A stretch of 64,000 nucleotides of DNA from Streptomyces sp. TRM68416 (GCF_014596915.1 NZ_JACVWU010000012.1:62001-126000); one strand, 5' to 3'; shown: positions 24,717 to 33,911, counted from the first letter of the stretch. The notes: generated from the letters alone by a model not told the origin. Made by a program: numbers and translations.

Positions 24717-26051
24717 CTAACCGATCCCTCGCCACCCCTCCGGGTCCACACCGCCGGGGACAGGAGCCTCCTCGTCGTACGGCTGACGCGCGAACACGAA
24801 CGACCCGAGGTCGAGGTGGCTGACCCCTCCGTCGGGGCGCCGTACGGCTCTCAGGAGCTCTCCGGCGTAGTAGCCCTCCAGCCCCGTCCAGGTGCCGTCG
24901 CCGTTGGCCCGGAAGCGTGAGCGCCGACCGTTGCCGGACAGCGGCTCCAGCGAGAGCAGCCCGTCGGCCGTCAGCCGCAGGCCGAAGGCATGGGTTCCCC
25001 AGTACCACTGGCCCGCCAACTCCAGCACGGAACGGTCGACTTCGGCCATCGGCCGCCAGGGCTCGGGGATCCGCGGCTCGGCGTCGGCGACGATGCGCAC
25101 GAGGTCGGCGGCGACGTCGTCCGCCACGCTGAAGAACAGGCTCGCCAGGAAGCCCGGCAGCGATCCCGAATGCCCCGCGAGCAGCCGTCCGTGCCGGTGC
25201 TGAATCTGAAGTCCCAGACCGTACGTGACGCCGTCCACGACGTCCGCCGACTCGGCGGGAGCCGCGGGCGTCCGCATCTCCCGCACGGTCTCCGCGCTCA
25301 GCACACGGTCGTCACCCTTGATCAGGAAAGCAGCGAAGCGCGACAGATCACCGGTCGTGGACCACAGTTGACCGGCGGGAGCCATCCGTCCGAGGTCTTC
25401 CGCCGGTTCGGGCAGCATCGCATCGGCCCAGGGATGCACCGCCCAGCCGCCCGCATGCGGCGCCCGTGGGCGCCCGCTCGTACGCTTCAGCCCGAGAGGT
25501 TCGAGCACTTCCCGTCGCAGCACGTCCTCCCACGGCTCCCCGCGGAGCTTCTCCACCAGCGCGCCCAGCAGTGTGTAGCCGGGGTTCGAGTAGTGATGGC
25601 GGCGGCCGACGGGGTGCAGGAGAGGCTGCTCGCCCAGCACATCGGAGAGTTCGGGCCGCAGGGAACCCGGCGTGCGCTCCCACCACGGCCCGGGCGACTC
25701 GGCCGCCAACCCTGCCGTATGAGCGAGCAGTTCGGCCACGGTCGCCTCCCCCGCGCCCGTTCCCGGCAGATGCTTCTCCAACGGATCGCCGAGGTCGAGC
25801 AGCCCCTCCTCGCGCAGCCTCAGCACCAACACGGCCGTGAAGGTCTTGGTGATCGAGCCAATCCGGTACTGCACGTTCTCGTCCGGTGCATGCCCGTCCA
25901 CACACGTACGGCCCCCGTGCCACACGGCGCGTCCGTCCCGCACGACCGCCGCCACGAGCGAGGGCGCCCGCCCCTCGGCCTGGGCCACGGCGATGCGGTG
26001 CAGCAGCGCCCGCTGCGTGCCGGCCAGCAGTTCTTTCTGAGGTGTCGTCAT
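24717..26051 (-). CDS. Class C beta-lactamase/esterase-fold serine hydrolase
   Basis: 444 residues. The serine-penicillin-recognising motifs are present: SITK (SxxK, nucleophile near residue 64), YSN (YxN, near 153) and HSG (in place of KTG, near 292). No signal peptide is seen at the chosen start ATG 26051, so it is probably cytoplasmic and more likely an esterase or D-aminopeptidase-like enzyme than a secreted antibiotic lactamase. The C-terminal 110 residues form an extra beta domain common in this family. The open frame upstream of 26051 lacks family similarity. Confidence 0.88.
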   Translation of the reverse strand: MTTPQKELLAGTQRALLHRIAVAQAEGRAPSLVAAVVRDGRAVWHGGRTCVDGHAPDENVQYRIGSITKTFTAVLVLRLREEGLLDLGDPLEKHLPGTGAGEATVAELLAHTAGLAAESPGPWWERTPGSLRPELSDVLGEQPLLHPVGRRHHYSNPGYTLLGALVEKLRGEPWEDVLRREVLEPLGLKRTSGRPRAPHAGGWAVHPWADAMLPEPAEDLGRMAPAGQLWSTTGDLSRFAAFLIKGDDRVLSAETVREMRTPAAPAESADVVDGVTYGLGLQIQHRHGRLLAGHSGSLPGFLASLFFSVADDVAADLVRIVADAEPRIPEPWRPMAEVDRSVLELAGQWYWGTHAFGLRLTADGLLSLEPLSGNGRRSRFRANGDGTWTGLEGYYAGELLRAVRRPDGGVSHLDLGSFVFARQPYDEEAPVPGGVDPEGWRGIG

Positions 26052-26296
26052 GCCCCCAGTCCACCCCGCGGGGCAGGCAGGAGTCGAACGCATAGGGCCC
26101 GGCACACCGCCTGGAGCTCCGACGCTCATGACATGTCGCTCTCGCCTGGCCTGATCAGGCGGTTTGCCCGTGCCGGCCGAATACACCACGCCGGCGCCGG
26201 GCACGAGGACGGCCGACGAGCCCGGATCGCGCACCGATGAGTTTCCCGCGCCGCGCCGGTCCATCTCCCGGACACCCACGCAGGGAAGGCTGCACC

Positions 26297-26860
26297 ATGC
26301 GGAAACTGATCTACGGCATGAATCTGTCCCTGGACGGCTACATCGCCGCGCCCGGCGACAACCTCGACTGGAGCATTCCGAGCGACGAACTGTTCCAGTT
26401 CTGGTCCGACCAGTTGCAGGCGACCGACCTGGCGCTGTACGGGCGCAAGCTGTGGCAGACGATGAGCTCCCACTGGCCGACCGCCGACCAGCAGCCGGGC
26501 GCCACCTCGGCGGACATCGAGTACGCGCGCCGCTGGCGGGACATGTCGAAGGTGGTGTTCTCCTCGACGATCGACAAGGTCGACTGGAACACCCGCCTGG
26601 TCACCAGCGACGCGGTCGCCGAGATCACCCGGCTCAAGGCCGAGGACGGCGGCCCGATGCACATCGTCGGCGCGACGCTCGCCGGGGCTGCCATGAGGGC
26701 CGGGCTGATCGACGAGTACATGCTGGCCACGGCCCCCGTCCTGGTGGGCGGCGGCACTCCGTTCTTCACCGTGCTGGACACCTGGGTGAACCTCAACCTG
26801 GTGGAGACACGGACGTTCCCCGGCGGCGTACTCCTGACCAGATACGAGACAAGCCGCTGA
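26297..26860 (+). CDS. Dihydrofolate-reductase-family protein (RibD C-terminal type)
   Basis: 187 residues beginning MRKLIYGMNLSLDGYIAAPG, the signature of the RibD C-terminal/DHFR-like family, with YGRKLWQTMSSHWP and a C-terminal PVLVGGGTPFF motif. These are usually NADPH-dependent reductases of unknown substrate; true folA function is unlikely because the sequence lacks the rest of the DHFR pattern. ATG 26297 was preferred over an upstream ATG at 26237 because the family starts with MRKL. Confidence 0.88.
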   Translation: MRKLIYGMNLSLDGYIAAPGDNLDWSIPSDELFQFWSDQLQATDLALYGRKLWQTMSSHWPTADQQPGATSADIEYARRWRDMSKVVFSSTIDKVDWNTRLVTSDAVAEITRLKAEDGGPMHIVGATLAGAAMRAGLIDEYMLATAPVLVGGGTPFFTVLDTWVNLNLVETRTFPGGVLLTRYETSR

Positions 26861-26895
26861 CCAGCCTCCCGCTGCCGCCTCCTACGGCCACACGA

Positions 26896-28374
26896 TCAGG
26901 TCTGCGCCATGTCCACGAACCGCGAGTAGTGGCCCTGGAAGGCCACCGTGATTGTCGCGGTCGGGCCGTTACGGTGCTTGCCCACGATGATGTCGGCTTC
27001 GCCGGCCCGCGGGGACTCCTTCTCGTAGGCGTCCTCGCGGTGCAGCAGGATGACCATGTCGGCGTCCTGCTCGATGGAACCGGACTCACGCAGGTCGGAC
27101 ACCATCGGCTTCTTGTCCGTGCGCTGCTCGGGACCACGGTTGAGCTGCGAGAGCGCGATCACCGGGACCTCCAGCTCCTTGGCCAGGAGCTTGAGGTTAC
27201 GGGACATGTCCGAGACCTCCTGCTGACGGCTCTCGGAGCGCTTCGAGCCACCGGACTGCATCAGCTGGAGGTAGTCGATGATCACGAGCTTGATGTCGTT
27301 GCGCTGCTTCAGCCGACGGCACTTGGCGCGGATCTCCATCATCGACAGGTTCGGGGAGTCGTCGATGTAGAGCGGCGCGGCGGAGACCTCGGGCATCCGG
27401 CGCGCCAGACGGGTCCAGTCTTCGTCGGTCATGGTGCCGGACCGCATGTGGTGCAGAGCCACACGCGCCTCGGCGGACAGCAGGCGCATCGCGATCTCGT
27501 TGCGGCCCATTTCGAGGGAGAAGATGACGCTGGCCAGGTTGTGCTTGATCGACGCGGCACGCGCGAAGTCCAGCGCGAGGGTGGACTTGCCCATGGCGGG
27601 GCGGGCCGCGATGACGATCATCTGCCCCGGGTGCAGCCCGTTGGTGAGCGAGTCGAGGTCGGTGAATCCGGTGGGCACACCGGTCATCTCGCCGCTGCGG
27701 GAGCCGATCGCCTCGATCTCGTCGAGGGCCCCTTCCATGATGTCGCCGAGCGGCAGGTAGTCCTCGCTGGTGCGCTGCTCGGTGACGGCGTAGATCTCGG
27801 CCTGGGCCCGGTTGACGATCTCGTCGACGTCGTCGTCGGCCGCGTACCCCATCTGCGTGATGCGGGTGCCGGCCTCCACCAGGCGGCGCAGCACGGCACG
27901 CTCGTGGACGATCTCCGCGTAGTACTCGGCGTTGGCCGCCGTCGGCACCGTCTGGACGAGGGTGTGCAGATACGATGCGCCGCCGACCTTGTTGATCTCG
28001 CCGCGCTTGGTGAGCTCCGCGGCGATCGTGATGGGGTCGGCCGGCTCGCCCTTGGCGTAGACGTCGAGGATCGCCTGGAAGATCGTTTCGTGCGCGGGCT
28101 TGTAGAAGTCGTGGCCCTTGAGGACCTCGACGACGTCGGCGATGGCGTCCTTGGACAGGAGCATGCCGCCGAGGACGGACTGCTCGGCGTCGAGATCCTG
28201 CGGCGGCACCCGCTCGAAGGTCGAACCGCCGCCGTCCCACTCGCCGTTCTCCCGGCCACGGTCGTGCTGCTCGTCACGGCCACGGCCGCCGTTACCGCGA
28301 CGGCGGGAGGCAGGCAGACGATCACTGGGCCCGCTGTCGGCCCACGGGTCGTCCAAGGGCTCGGAAATGCTCAC
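26896..28374 (-). CDS. dnaB: Replicative DNA helicase DnaB
   Basis: 492 residues. After a 65-residue basic disordered N-terminus, the helicase starts at RVPPQDLDAEQSVLGGMLLS. The RecA-like motor has Walker A ARPAMGKST (about 255-262), the LVIIDYLQLMQ Walker B (H3 region) and the DLRESGSIEQDAD motif. DnaB unwinds DNA at the fork and interacts with DnaG. No intein interrupts the Walker A site, unlike in many mycobacteria. I start at GTG 28374, after GGAGGCTGCTCG; an open frame adds 23 codons upstream without support. The divergent gap contains a cluster of DnaA-box-like sites. Confidence 0.97.
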   Translation of the reverse strand: MSISEPLDDPWADSGPSDRLPASRRRGNGGRGRDEQHDRGRENGEWDGGGSTFERVPPQDLDAEQSVLGGMLLSKDAIADVVEVLKGHDFYKPAHETIFQAILDVYAKGEPADPITIAAELTKRGEINKVGGASYLHTLVQTVPTAANAEYYAEIVHERAVLRRLVEAGTRITQMGYAADDDVDEIVNRAQAEIYAVTEQRTSEDYLPLGDIMEGALDEIEAIGSRSGEMTGVPTGFTDLDSLTNGLHPGQMIVIAARPAMGKSTLALDFARAASIKHNLASVIFSLEMGRNEIAMRLLSAEARVALHHMRSGTMTDEDWTRLARRMPEVSAAPLYIDDSPNLSMMEIRAKCRRLKQRNDIKLVIIDYLQLMQSGGSKRSESRQQEVSDMSRNLKLLAKELEVPVIALSQLNRGPEQRTDKKPMVSDLRESGSIEQDADMVILLHREDAYEKESPRAGEADIIVGKHRNGPTATITVAFQGHYSRFVDMAQT

Positions 28375-28832
28375 CGAGCAGCCTCCTCCCGTCCGCCGAG
28401 CGGACCTCGCGTGCCCATCATTTCTACGGCACGCCACTGACAAATAAGAGGCCCAACTCCAGTTCGGGCGCGTCGGTTTTGTGATGGTTTCTCGACCGAC
28501 GGACGGAGCGGGCGCCGGACCACGGTAGGCCTGTCGGCACCGTCAGCCAATCTGGTTATCCACAGGGCATGTGGACGACGGCCCGGATGCTGTGGAGAAC
28601 TCCGCAAAACCTGTGCACGACACGGTGGACAGGCCTGTGAACAAGCCCTCGCCTTTCCCAAGCGGACGCCACTGACCTGCGCGTTTCCCATCCACCGGCT
28701 GTGCAGAAGAAAAACTTCCCCAGTCGGACCAAGATCACATCGAACGGCGCTCGACACTCCATGCGGCGAGACGCTAGGTAAGGGTCAGTCAGCAATTGCA
28801 TCTCTTACCTGTGGACGATTAGATTGGTGCTC
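28375..28832. other. dnaB-MATE divergent region with DnaA-box-like cluster
   Basis: 458 bp without a gene. It contains TTATCCACA (28556-28564) and, on the other strand, TGTGGACGA (28570-28578), TGTGGAGAA (28591-28599), TGTGAACAA (28636-28644) and TGTGGACGA (28810-28818). The first is identical to the high-affinity E. coli DnaA box; the others are one or two bases from the Streptomyces consensus TTGTCCACA. The promoters of dnaB and the MATE gene must also lie here. Confidence 0.55.
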
Positions 28833-30170
28833 ATGACACAGGCTCGCGCGACCTCGAAGGCCACCCGCCGACAGCACGACAGAGAGATCGTCGCGCTGGC
28901 CGTCCCGGCCTTCGGCGCACTCGTCGCCGAGCCCCTCTTCGTCATGGCCGACAGCGCGATCGTCGGCCACCTCGGCACCGCGCAACTCGCCGGCCTCGGG
29001 GTCGCCTCGGCCCTCCTCATGACCGCCGTCAGCGTCTTCGTCTTCCTCGCCTACGCCACCACCGCGGCCGTCGCCCGGCGGGTCGGCGCCGGCGATCTCC
29101 AGGCCGCCATCCGCCAGGGCATGGACAGCATCTGGCTGGCCCTCCTTCTCGGCGCGGCCGTCATCGCGGTCGTCCTGCCCACAGCGCCGTCCCTCGTGGA
29201 ACTCTTCGGCGCCTCCGACACCGCGGCCCCCTACGCCACGACCTACCTACGGATCTCGGCACTCGGCATCCCCGCCATGCTCGTCGTCCTCGCCGCCACG
29301 GGCGTTCTCCGCGGACTTCAGGACACCAGGACCCCGTTGTACGTCGCCGTCGCGGGCTTCGTCGCCAACGCCGCCCTCAATCTCGGCCTCGTCTACGGCG
29401 CCGATCTCGGCATCGCGGGCTCCGCCTGGGGCACCGTCATCGCCCAGTGCGGCATGGCCACGGCCTACCTCGTGGTCGTGGTCCGCGGAGCCCGCAGACA
29501 CCAGGCCTCGCTGCGTCCCGATGCGGCCGGCATCAAGGCCTCCGCACACGCCGGCCTGCCCCTGCTCGTACGTACGCTCTCTCTGCGGGCGATCCTGATG
29601 ATCGCCACGGCGGTCGCGGCCCGCCTCGGTGACGCCGACATCGCGGCGCACCAGATCATCCTGTCCCTGTGGAGCCTGCTCGCCTTCGCCCTCGACGCCA
29701 TCGCCATCGCAGGGCAGGCCATCATCGGCCGATATCTCGGCGCGGACGACGCCGAAGGCGCCCGTGCCGCCTGCCGCCGCATGGTGGAGTGGGGCATCGC
29801 GGCCGGCATCGTCCTCGCCCTACTCGTGGTGATCACCCGCCCCCTCTTCCTGCCCCTGTTCACCAGCGACACGGCCGTCAAGGACACCGCGCTCCCCGCT
29901 CTGCTGATGGTGGCGCTCTCCCAGCCGATCTGCGGTGTGGTCTTCGTCCTGGACGGAGTCCTGATGGGAGCGGGGGACGGGCGGTATCTGGCCTGGGCCA
30001 TGGTGCTCACCCTGGCGGTGTTCACTCCGGTCGCCCTGCTCGTCCCCGTACTCGGCGGCGGGCTCACCGCCCTGTGGGGAGCAATGACGCTGATGATGAC
30101 GGTGCGAATGCTGACACTGTGGTGGCGCGCCCGCTCGGGCCGCTGGATCGTCACCGGTGCGACGCGCTGA
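28833..30170 (+). CDS. MATE-family multidrug efflux transporter
   Basis: 445 residues with twelve hydrophobic helices. The N-terminal EIVALAVPAFGALVAEPLFVMADSAIVGHLG block and the repeat-like second half (AGLPLLVRTLSLRAILMIATAVAARLGDADIAAHQI) are diagnostic of the DinF-like MATE branch. It exports cationic drugs or other small molecules in exchange for H+ or Na+. ATG 28833 is the likely start. It converges on rplI; two parS copies and a palindromic terminator lie in between. Confidence 0.93.
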   Translation: MTQARATSKATRRQHDREIVALAVPAFGALVAEPLFVMADSAIVGHLGTAQLAGLGVASALLMTAVSVFVFLAYATTAAVARRVGAGDLQAAIRQGMDSIWLALLLGAAVIAVVLPTAPSLVELFGASDTAAPYATTYLRISALGIPAMLVVLAATGVLRGLQDTRTPLYVAVAGFVANAALNLGLVYGADLGIAGSAWGTVIAQCGMATAYLVVVVRGARRHQASLRPDAAGIKASAHAGLPLLVRTLSLRAILMIATAVAARLGDADIAAHQIILSLWSLLAFALDAIAIAGQAIIGRYLGADDAEGARAACRRMVEWGIAAGIVLALLVVITRPLFLPLFTSDTAVKDTALPALLMVALSQPICGVVFVLDGVLMGAGDGRYLAWAMVLTLAVFTPVALLVPVLGGGLTALWGAMTLMMTVRMLTLWWRARSGRWIVTGATR

Positions 30171-30172
30171 CT

Positions 30173-30186
30173 GTTTCACGTGAAAC
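30173..30186. other. parS, exact (first of a tandem pair)
   Basis: Exact GTTTCACGTGAAAC two bases after the MATE stop codon; separated by only CGAC from the next copy. Confidence 0.95.
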
Positions 30187-30190
30187 CGAC

Positions 30191-30204
30191 GTTTCACGTG
30201 AAAC
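30191..30204. other. parS, exact (second of a tandem pair)
   Basis: Exact GTTTCACGTGAAAC. Centre-to-centre distance to the first copy is 18 bp, so two ParB dimers would have to bind almost side by side on nearly opposite faces. Confidence 0.95.
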
Positions 30205-30246
30205 ATGTCCCTCGCCTCTCAGCGAGGACAGACCGCGACAGACACG

Positions 30247-30282
30247 GAGAAGGGGCCGTACCCATGGGTACGGCCCCTTCTC
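30247..30282. terminator. 36-bp perfect palindromic terminator
   Basis: The 36 bp are perfectly self-complementary with arms GAGAAGGGGCCGTACCCA. It lies between the convergent MATE gene and the rpsF-ssb-rpsR-rplI operon and can end both transcripts. Confidence 0.88.
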
Positions 30283-30308
30283 TCAGCTGTTCAAGCCGAA
30301 CGCGGCGA

Positions 30309-30755
30309 TCAGGCCGCGACAACCTCGATGCTGACCTTGGCGGCAACCTCGGGGTGCAGACGCACGGACGTCTCGTGAGCGCCCAAGGTCTTGATCGGCG
30401 CACCGAGCTCAATGCGGCGCTTGTCGACCTCGGGGCCACCGGAAGCCTTGATCGCGGAAGCGATGTCGGCCGGGGTGACGGAACCGAAGAGACGACCGGC
30501 GTCGCCGGAGCGAACGGCCAGACGCACCTTGACCGCCTCGAGCTGGCCCTTGACCTGGTTGGCCTGCTCGATGGTCTGGATCTCGTGGATCTTGCGAGCG
30601 CGACGGATCTGCTCGACGTCCTTCTCGCCACCCTTGGTCCAGCGGATAGCGAACTTCCGCGGGATCAGGTAGTTGCGAGCGTAACCGTCCTTGACGTCGA
30701 CGACGTCGCCCGCGGCACCGAGGCCGGAGACCTCGTGGGTGAGGATGATCTTCAT
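30309..30755 (-). CDS. rplI: 50S ribosomal protein L9
   Basis: 148 residues, MKIILTHEVSGLGAAGDVVDVKDGYARNYLIP, the unmistakable N-terminal domain of bL9, a central helix and the C-terminal RNA-binding domain. Last gene of the rpsF-ssb-rpsR-rplI operon, 18 bp after rpsR. GGAAGGGTGACC precedes the ATG. Confidence 0.99.
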   Translation of the reverse strand: MKIILTHEVSGLGAAGDVVDVKDGYARNYLIPRKFAIRWTKGGEKDVEQIRRARKIHEIQTIEQANQVKGQLEAVKVRLAVRSGDAGRLFGSVTPADIASAIKASGGPEVDKRRIELGAPIKTLGAHETSVRLHPEVAAKVSIEVVAA

Positions 30756-30773
30756 TAGTCGGTCACCCTTCCC

Positions 30774-31010
30774 TTATCGCGCGGTGGAGGTGTAGGGCAG
30801 CAGCGCCATCTCACGGCTGTTCTTGACGGCCGTGGCGACGTCACGCTGGTGCTGCGTGCAGTTGCCGGTCACGCGGCGGGCACGGATCTTGCCGCGGTCG
30901 GAAATGAACTTCCGCAGCATGTTCGTGTCCTTGTAGTCCACGTACGTGACCTTGTCCTTGCAGAAAGCGCAGACCTTCTTCTTCGGCTTGCGCACAGGCG
31001 GCTTCGCCAT
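30774..31010 (-). CDS. rpsR: 30S ribosomal protein S18, cysteine-containing form
   Basis: 78 residues. It has VCAFCKDK and a later GNCTQHQRDV, so it is the zinc-ribbon (C+) version of bS18. Streptomyces genomes often also carry a zinc-independent paralogue controlled by Zur; this operon copy is the housekeeping one. It sits 57 bp after ssb. Confidence 0.98.
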   Translation of the reverse strand: MAKPPVRKPKKKVCAFCKDKVTYVDYKDTNMLRKFISDRGKIRARRVTGNCTQHQRDVATAVKNSREMALLPYTSTAR

Positions 31011-31067
31011 GGTGATTCTCCTGTGTGATCAAGAAGTGTGGGTACGACCCACCCTCGGCCCGGAGGC

Positions 31068-31655
31068 CTAGAAGGGGGGCTCGTCCGAGTAGCCGCCGCC
31101 ACCGCCGCCGCCGGAGTTTCCACCCCAGCCGCCGCCACCGCCGCCCTGCTGGCCACCGGCAGGAGCGCCGGTCGCCCACGGGTCGTCGGCGGGAGCACCG
31201 CCGCCCTGCTGACCGCCGCCGGGGTTTCCACCCCAGCCGCCGCCACCCTGGCCGCCACCGCCACCGAAGCCACCGCCCTGGCCACCGCGGCCGGCGGTCT
31301 TGGTGACCTTGGCCGTGGCGTTGCGCAAGCTGGCGCCGACTTCCTCGACGTCCAGCTCGTAGACCGTGCGCTTGACGCCCTCACGGTCCTCGTAGGACCG
31401 CTGCTTCAGCCGGCCCTGCACGATGACGCGCATGCCTCGCTGGAGCGACTCGGCGACGTTCTCCGCTGCCTGACGCCAGACCGAGCAGGTCAGGAACAGG
31501 CTCTCGCCGTCCTTCCACTCGTTGGTCTGACGGTCGAAGGTGCGCGGGGTGGACGCGACACGGAACTTCGCGACCGCCGCACCGGAAGGGGTGAAGCGCA
31601 GCTCGGGGTCGTCGACAAGATTGCCGACGACCGTGATGACGGTCTCGCCTGCCAT
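31068..31655 (-). CDS. ssb: Single-stranded DNA-binding protein
   Basis: 195 residues: OB fold from MAGETVITVVGNLVDDPELRFTPSG to about residue 115, then a long Gly/Gln/Trp-rich linker and the acidic tail DEPPF that binds partner proteins. This is the essential SsbA type, encoded between rpsF and rpsR as in most bacteria. It coats single-stranded DNA at forks and repair sites. Confidence 0.98.
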   Translation of the reverse strand: MAGETVITVVGNLVDDPELRFTPSGAAVAKFRVASTPRTFDRQTNEWKDGESLFLTCSVWRQAAENVAESLQRGMRVIVQGRLKQRSYEDREGVKRTVYELDVEEVGASLRNATAKVTKTAGRGGQGGGFGGGGGQGGGGWGGNPGGGQQGGGAPADDPWATGAPAGGQQGGGGGGWGGNSGGGGGGGYSDEPPF

Positions 31656-31732
31656 GGGGGAACCTCTCGGCGGGTTTGCTGCTGGCTGCTTGTGCTGCTA
31701 CTCGAATCCCGAGATCGGCTGAGCGGGAGAGC

Positions 31733-32023
31733 TCAGTGGGTCTCGGGGCGGAGGACCTTGGTCCGGAGGACCGACTCGTTCAGGTTCATCTGGCGGTCGA
31801 GCTCCTTGACGACCGCAGGCTCGGCCTGCAGGTCGATGACCGAGTAGATGCCCTCGGGCTTCTTCTTGATCTCGTACGAGAGACGACGACGGCCCCAGGT
31901 GTCGACCTTCTCGACCTTGCCGTTGCCCTCACGGACGACGGAGAGGAAGTTCTCGATCAGGGGGGCGACAGCGCGCTCCTCCAGATCGGGGTCGAGGATG
32001 ACCATCACCTCGTAGTGACGCAT
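31733..32023 (-). CDS. rpsF: 30S ribosomal protein S6
   Basis: 96 residues, MRHYEVMVILDPDLEERAV, typical bS6; S6 binds S18 in the platform of the 30S subunit. ATG 32023 follows the strong ribosome binding site AAAGGAGGTGGG. First gene of the operon; in many bacteria the S6:S18 complex binds the rpsF leader, but I saw no clear hairpin for this. Confidence 0.98.
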   Translation of the reverse strand: MRHYEVMVILDPDLEERAVAPLIENFLSVVREGNGKVEKVDTWGRRRLSYEIKKKPEGIYSVIDLQAEPAVVKELDRQMNLNESVLRTKVLRPETH

Positions 32024-32286
32024 GTGGAACCCACCTCCTTTGGACTCAGCGGCCACGGTCGTTCCGTGGCAGGAGGGTTGTGATGCGTACGCAACGGTAT
32101 CGGCCGCCACTGACAATCGGGGTCCCTCTCGGGAGTCCCGGCCGTGACGTGGGCAGACACCGGTGCAGACGGTACAGCCTACCCGCACACCGGCTTCCGG
32201 TTGAAATCCGGCGGCCAGGACCGACAATCTGTACACATCGGGTGTGTATGGCGCTACGATGCGCCGACTTTCGCAGGAGGTGCCCC

Positions 32287-32601
32287 ATGGCACAGGCATT
32301 GCGACCCAACACCGTCGGGGGTCTTTTCGCCACGGACGGAAAGCCCCACCCGCTCCAGGACACGCTGCTCGCGGTGACCCTGGTGCTGGGCCTCACGTCT
32401 TTCGTCACCGCGATGTTCCACGACCTGCACCTGCTCAGCTCCTGGACGGGCCTGCTGGGCATCGGCACCGGCGCCTACGGCCAGTGGATCTCGGAGACGA
32501 CCCGCGAGCGCTTCGGCCTGATCGTGGGCCTCGGTGCGGCCGCCATCGGGTTCTTCCTGGGCATGGCGCACGGCGGTCTCTTCGGCGGGGTCATCGGCTG
32601 A
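32287..32601 (+). CDS. Small membrane protein of unknown function
   Basis: 104 residues with three hydrophobic segments (about 26-46, 50-65, 77-100), ending FFLGMAHGGLFGGVIG. The ATG at 32287 is preceded by CGCAGGAGGTGCCCC, an excellent ribosome binding site. Not assigned to a family. Divergent from the rpsF operon (263 bp gap that holds both promoters), followed by a hairpin. Confidence 0.8.
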   Translation: MAQALRPNTVGGLFATDGKPHPLQDTLLAVTLVLGLTSFVTAMFHDLHLLSSWTGLLGIGTGAYGQWISETTRERFGLIVGLGAAAIGFFLGMAHGGLFGGVIG

Positions 32602-32650
32602 CGCCGTAGACGCCGTCCTCGGACCCCCGGACAACTCCCACAGCACCGCT

Positions 32651-32688
32651 GAAGCGCCCCGGTCGCCCACCGGGCCGGGGCGCAGCTT
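32651..32688 (+). terminator. Hairpin terminator
   Basis: GCGCCCCGG (32654-32662) pairs with CCGGGGCGC (32675-32683), flanked by GAA and TTC that can extend the stem. About 50 bp after the small membrane protein gene. Confidence 0.65.
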
Positions 32689-32789
32689 CCGTACGCCCAG
32701 TCAGGGCGCTCGCAAGGCGCAGTAGGCTTCGGCGCGAGAGCCGGAGCCCCTGTACCCATGGGGACACACCAGCCCGAGGAGCGCCCCGA

Positions 32790-33911
32790 ATGAGCCTGAC
32801 CCTGAGGACGATCAGCCGCGAGCAGCATCTGGCGTACATCCAGAGCCTGCCGGCGGCTAGCCACATGCAGGTCCCGGCCTGGGCCGACGTCAAGGCCGAG
32901 TGGCGCTCCGAGAGCCTCGGCTGGTTCGACGACCGGACCGGCGACATGGTCGGCGCGGGCCTGGTCCTCTACCGTCAGCTGCCCAAGATCAAGCGCTACC
33001 TGGCCTATCTGCCCGAGGGCCCGGTCATCAACTGGTTCGCGCCGAATCTCACGGACTGGCTGGAACCGATGCTCGCGCACCTGAAGCACCAGGGCGCCTT
33101 CTCGGTGAAGATGGGCCCGCCGGTGATCATCCGGCGCTGGGAGGCCAACTCCATCAAGCAGGGGATCCAGAACCCCGATGTGAAGCGGCTGCGTGACATC
33201 GAGGCCGACTTCATCGAGCCGCGCGCCTTCGAGGTCGCCGACAAGCTGCGCCGTATGGGCTGGCAGCAGGGCGAGGACGGCGGGGCCGGCTTCGGTGACG
33301 TACAGCCCCGCTACGTCTTCCAGGTGCCGCTGGCGAACCGCTCGCTGGAAGAGGTCCACAAGAACTTCAACCAGTTGTGGCGCCGCAACATCAAGAAGGC
33401 CGAGAAGGCCGGTGTCGAGGTCGTCCAGGGCGGCTACCACGACCTCGAGGAATGGCAGCGGCTGTACGAGATCACGGCGGTGCGCGACCACTTCCGGCCC
33501 CGCCCGCTGTCGTACTTCCAGCGCATGTGGACGGCCCTCAACACCGAGGACCCCAACCGCATGCGGCTGTACTTCGCCCGTCACAACGGCGTGAACCTGG
33601 CCGCGGCGACGATGCTGGTCGTCGGCGGGCACGTCTGGTACTCCTACGGTGCCTCCGACAACATCGGCCGTGAGGTCCGGCCCTCGAACGCGATGCAGTG
33701 GCGGATGCTGCGCGACGCCTACGCGCTCGGCGCGACCGTCTACGACCTGCGCGGCATCTCCGACTCGCTGGACGAGACCGACCACCTCTTCGGTCTGATC
33801 CAGTTCAAGGTGGGCACGGGCGGTCAGGCCGCCGAGTACCTCGGCGAGTGGGACTTCCCGCTGAACAAGCTCCTCCACAAGGCGCTCGACATCTACATGT
33901 CGCGCCGCTGA
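32790..33911 (+). CDS. femX: FemX-like peptidoglycan branch aminoacyltransferase
   Basis: 373 residues of the FemAB/GNAT-like fold: LPKIKRYLAYLPEGPVINWF in the first half and RRNIKKAEKAGVEVVQGGYHDLEEW, FQRMWTALNTEDPNRM and YDLRGISDSLDETDHLFGLIQFK in the second. FemX-type enzymes use aminoacyl-tRNA to add the first bridge residue (glycine in Streptomyces) to lipid II. The position beside an alanine-racemase-like gene, glycosyltransferase and PBP fits cell wall work. The symbol is by synteny and family. Confidence 0.88.
   Translation: MSLTLRTISREQHLAYIQSLPAASHMQVPAWADVKAEWRSESLGWFDDRTGDMVGAGLVLYRQLPKIKRYLAYLPEGPVINWFAPNLTDWLEPMLAHLKHQGAFSVKMGPPVIIRRWEANSIKQGIQNPDVKRLRDIEADFIEPRAFEVADKLRRMGWQQGEDGGAGFGDVQPRYVFQVPLANRSLEEVHKNFNQLWRRNIKKAEKAGVEVVQGGYHDLEEWQRLYEITAVRDHFRPRPLSYFQRMWTALNTEDPNRMRLYFARHNGVNLAAATMLVVGGHVWYSYGASDNIGREVRPSNAMQWRMLRDAYALGATVYDLRGISDSLDETDHLFGLIQFKVGTGGQAAEYLGEWDFPLNKLLHKALDIYMSRR

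Noticed and set aside
24666..24920. Open frames beginning MFHVK or containing FHVK at several places (24666, 36720, 43620 region, 55144, 58168, 58466)
   Set aside because: These are the parS palindrome read in one frame preceded by AT (ATG TTT CAC GTG AAA). They recur because parS recurs and have no domain similarity.
26896..28374. An intein in DnaB, common in mycobacteria
   Set aside because: The sequence runs through Walker A (ARPAMGKST) without interruption and the length is normal.
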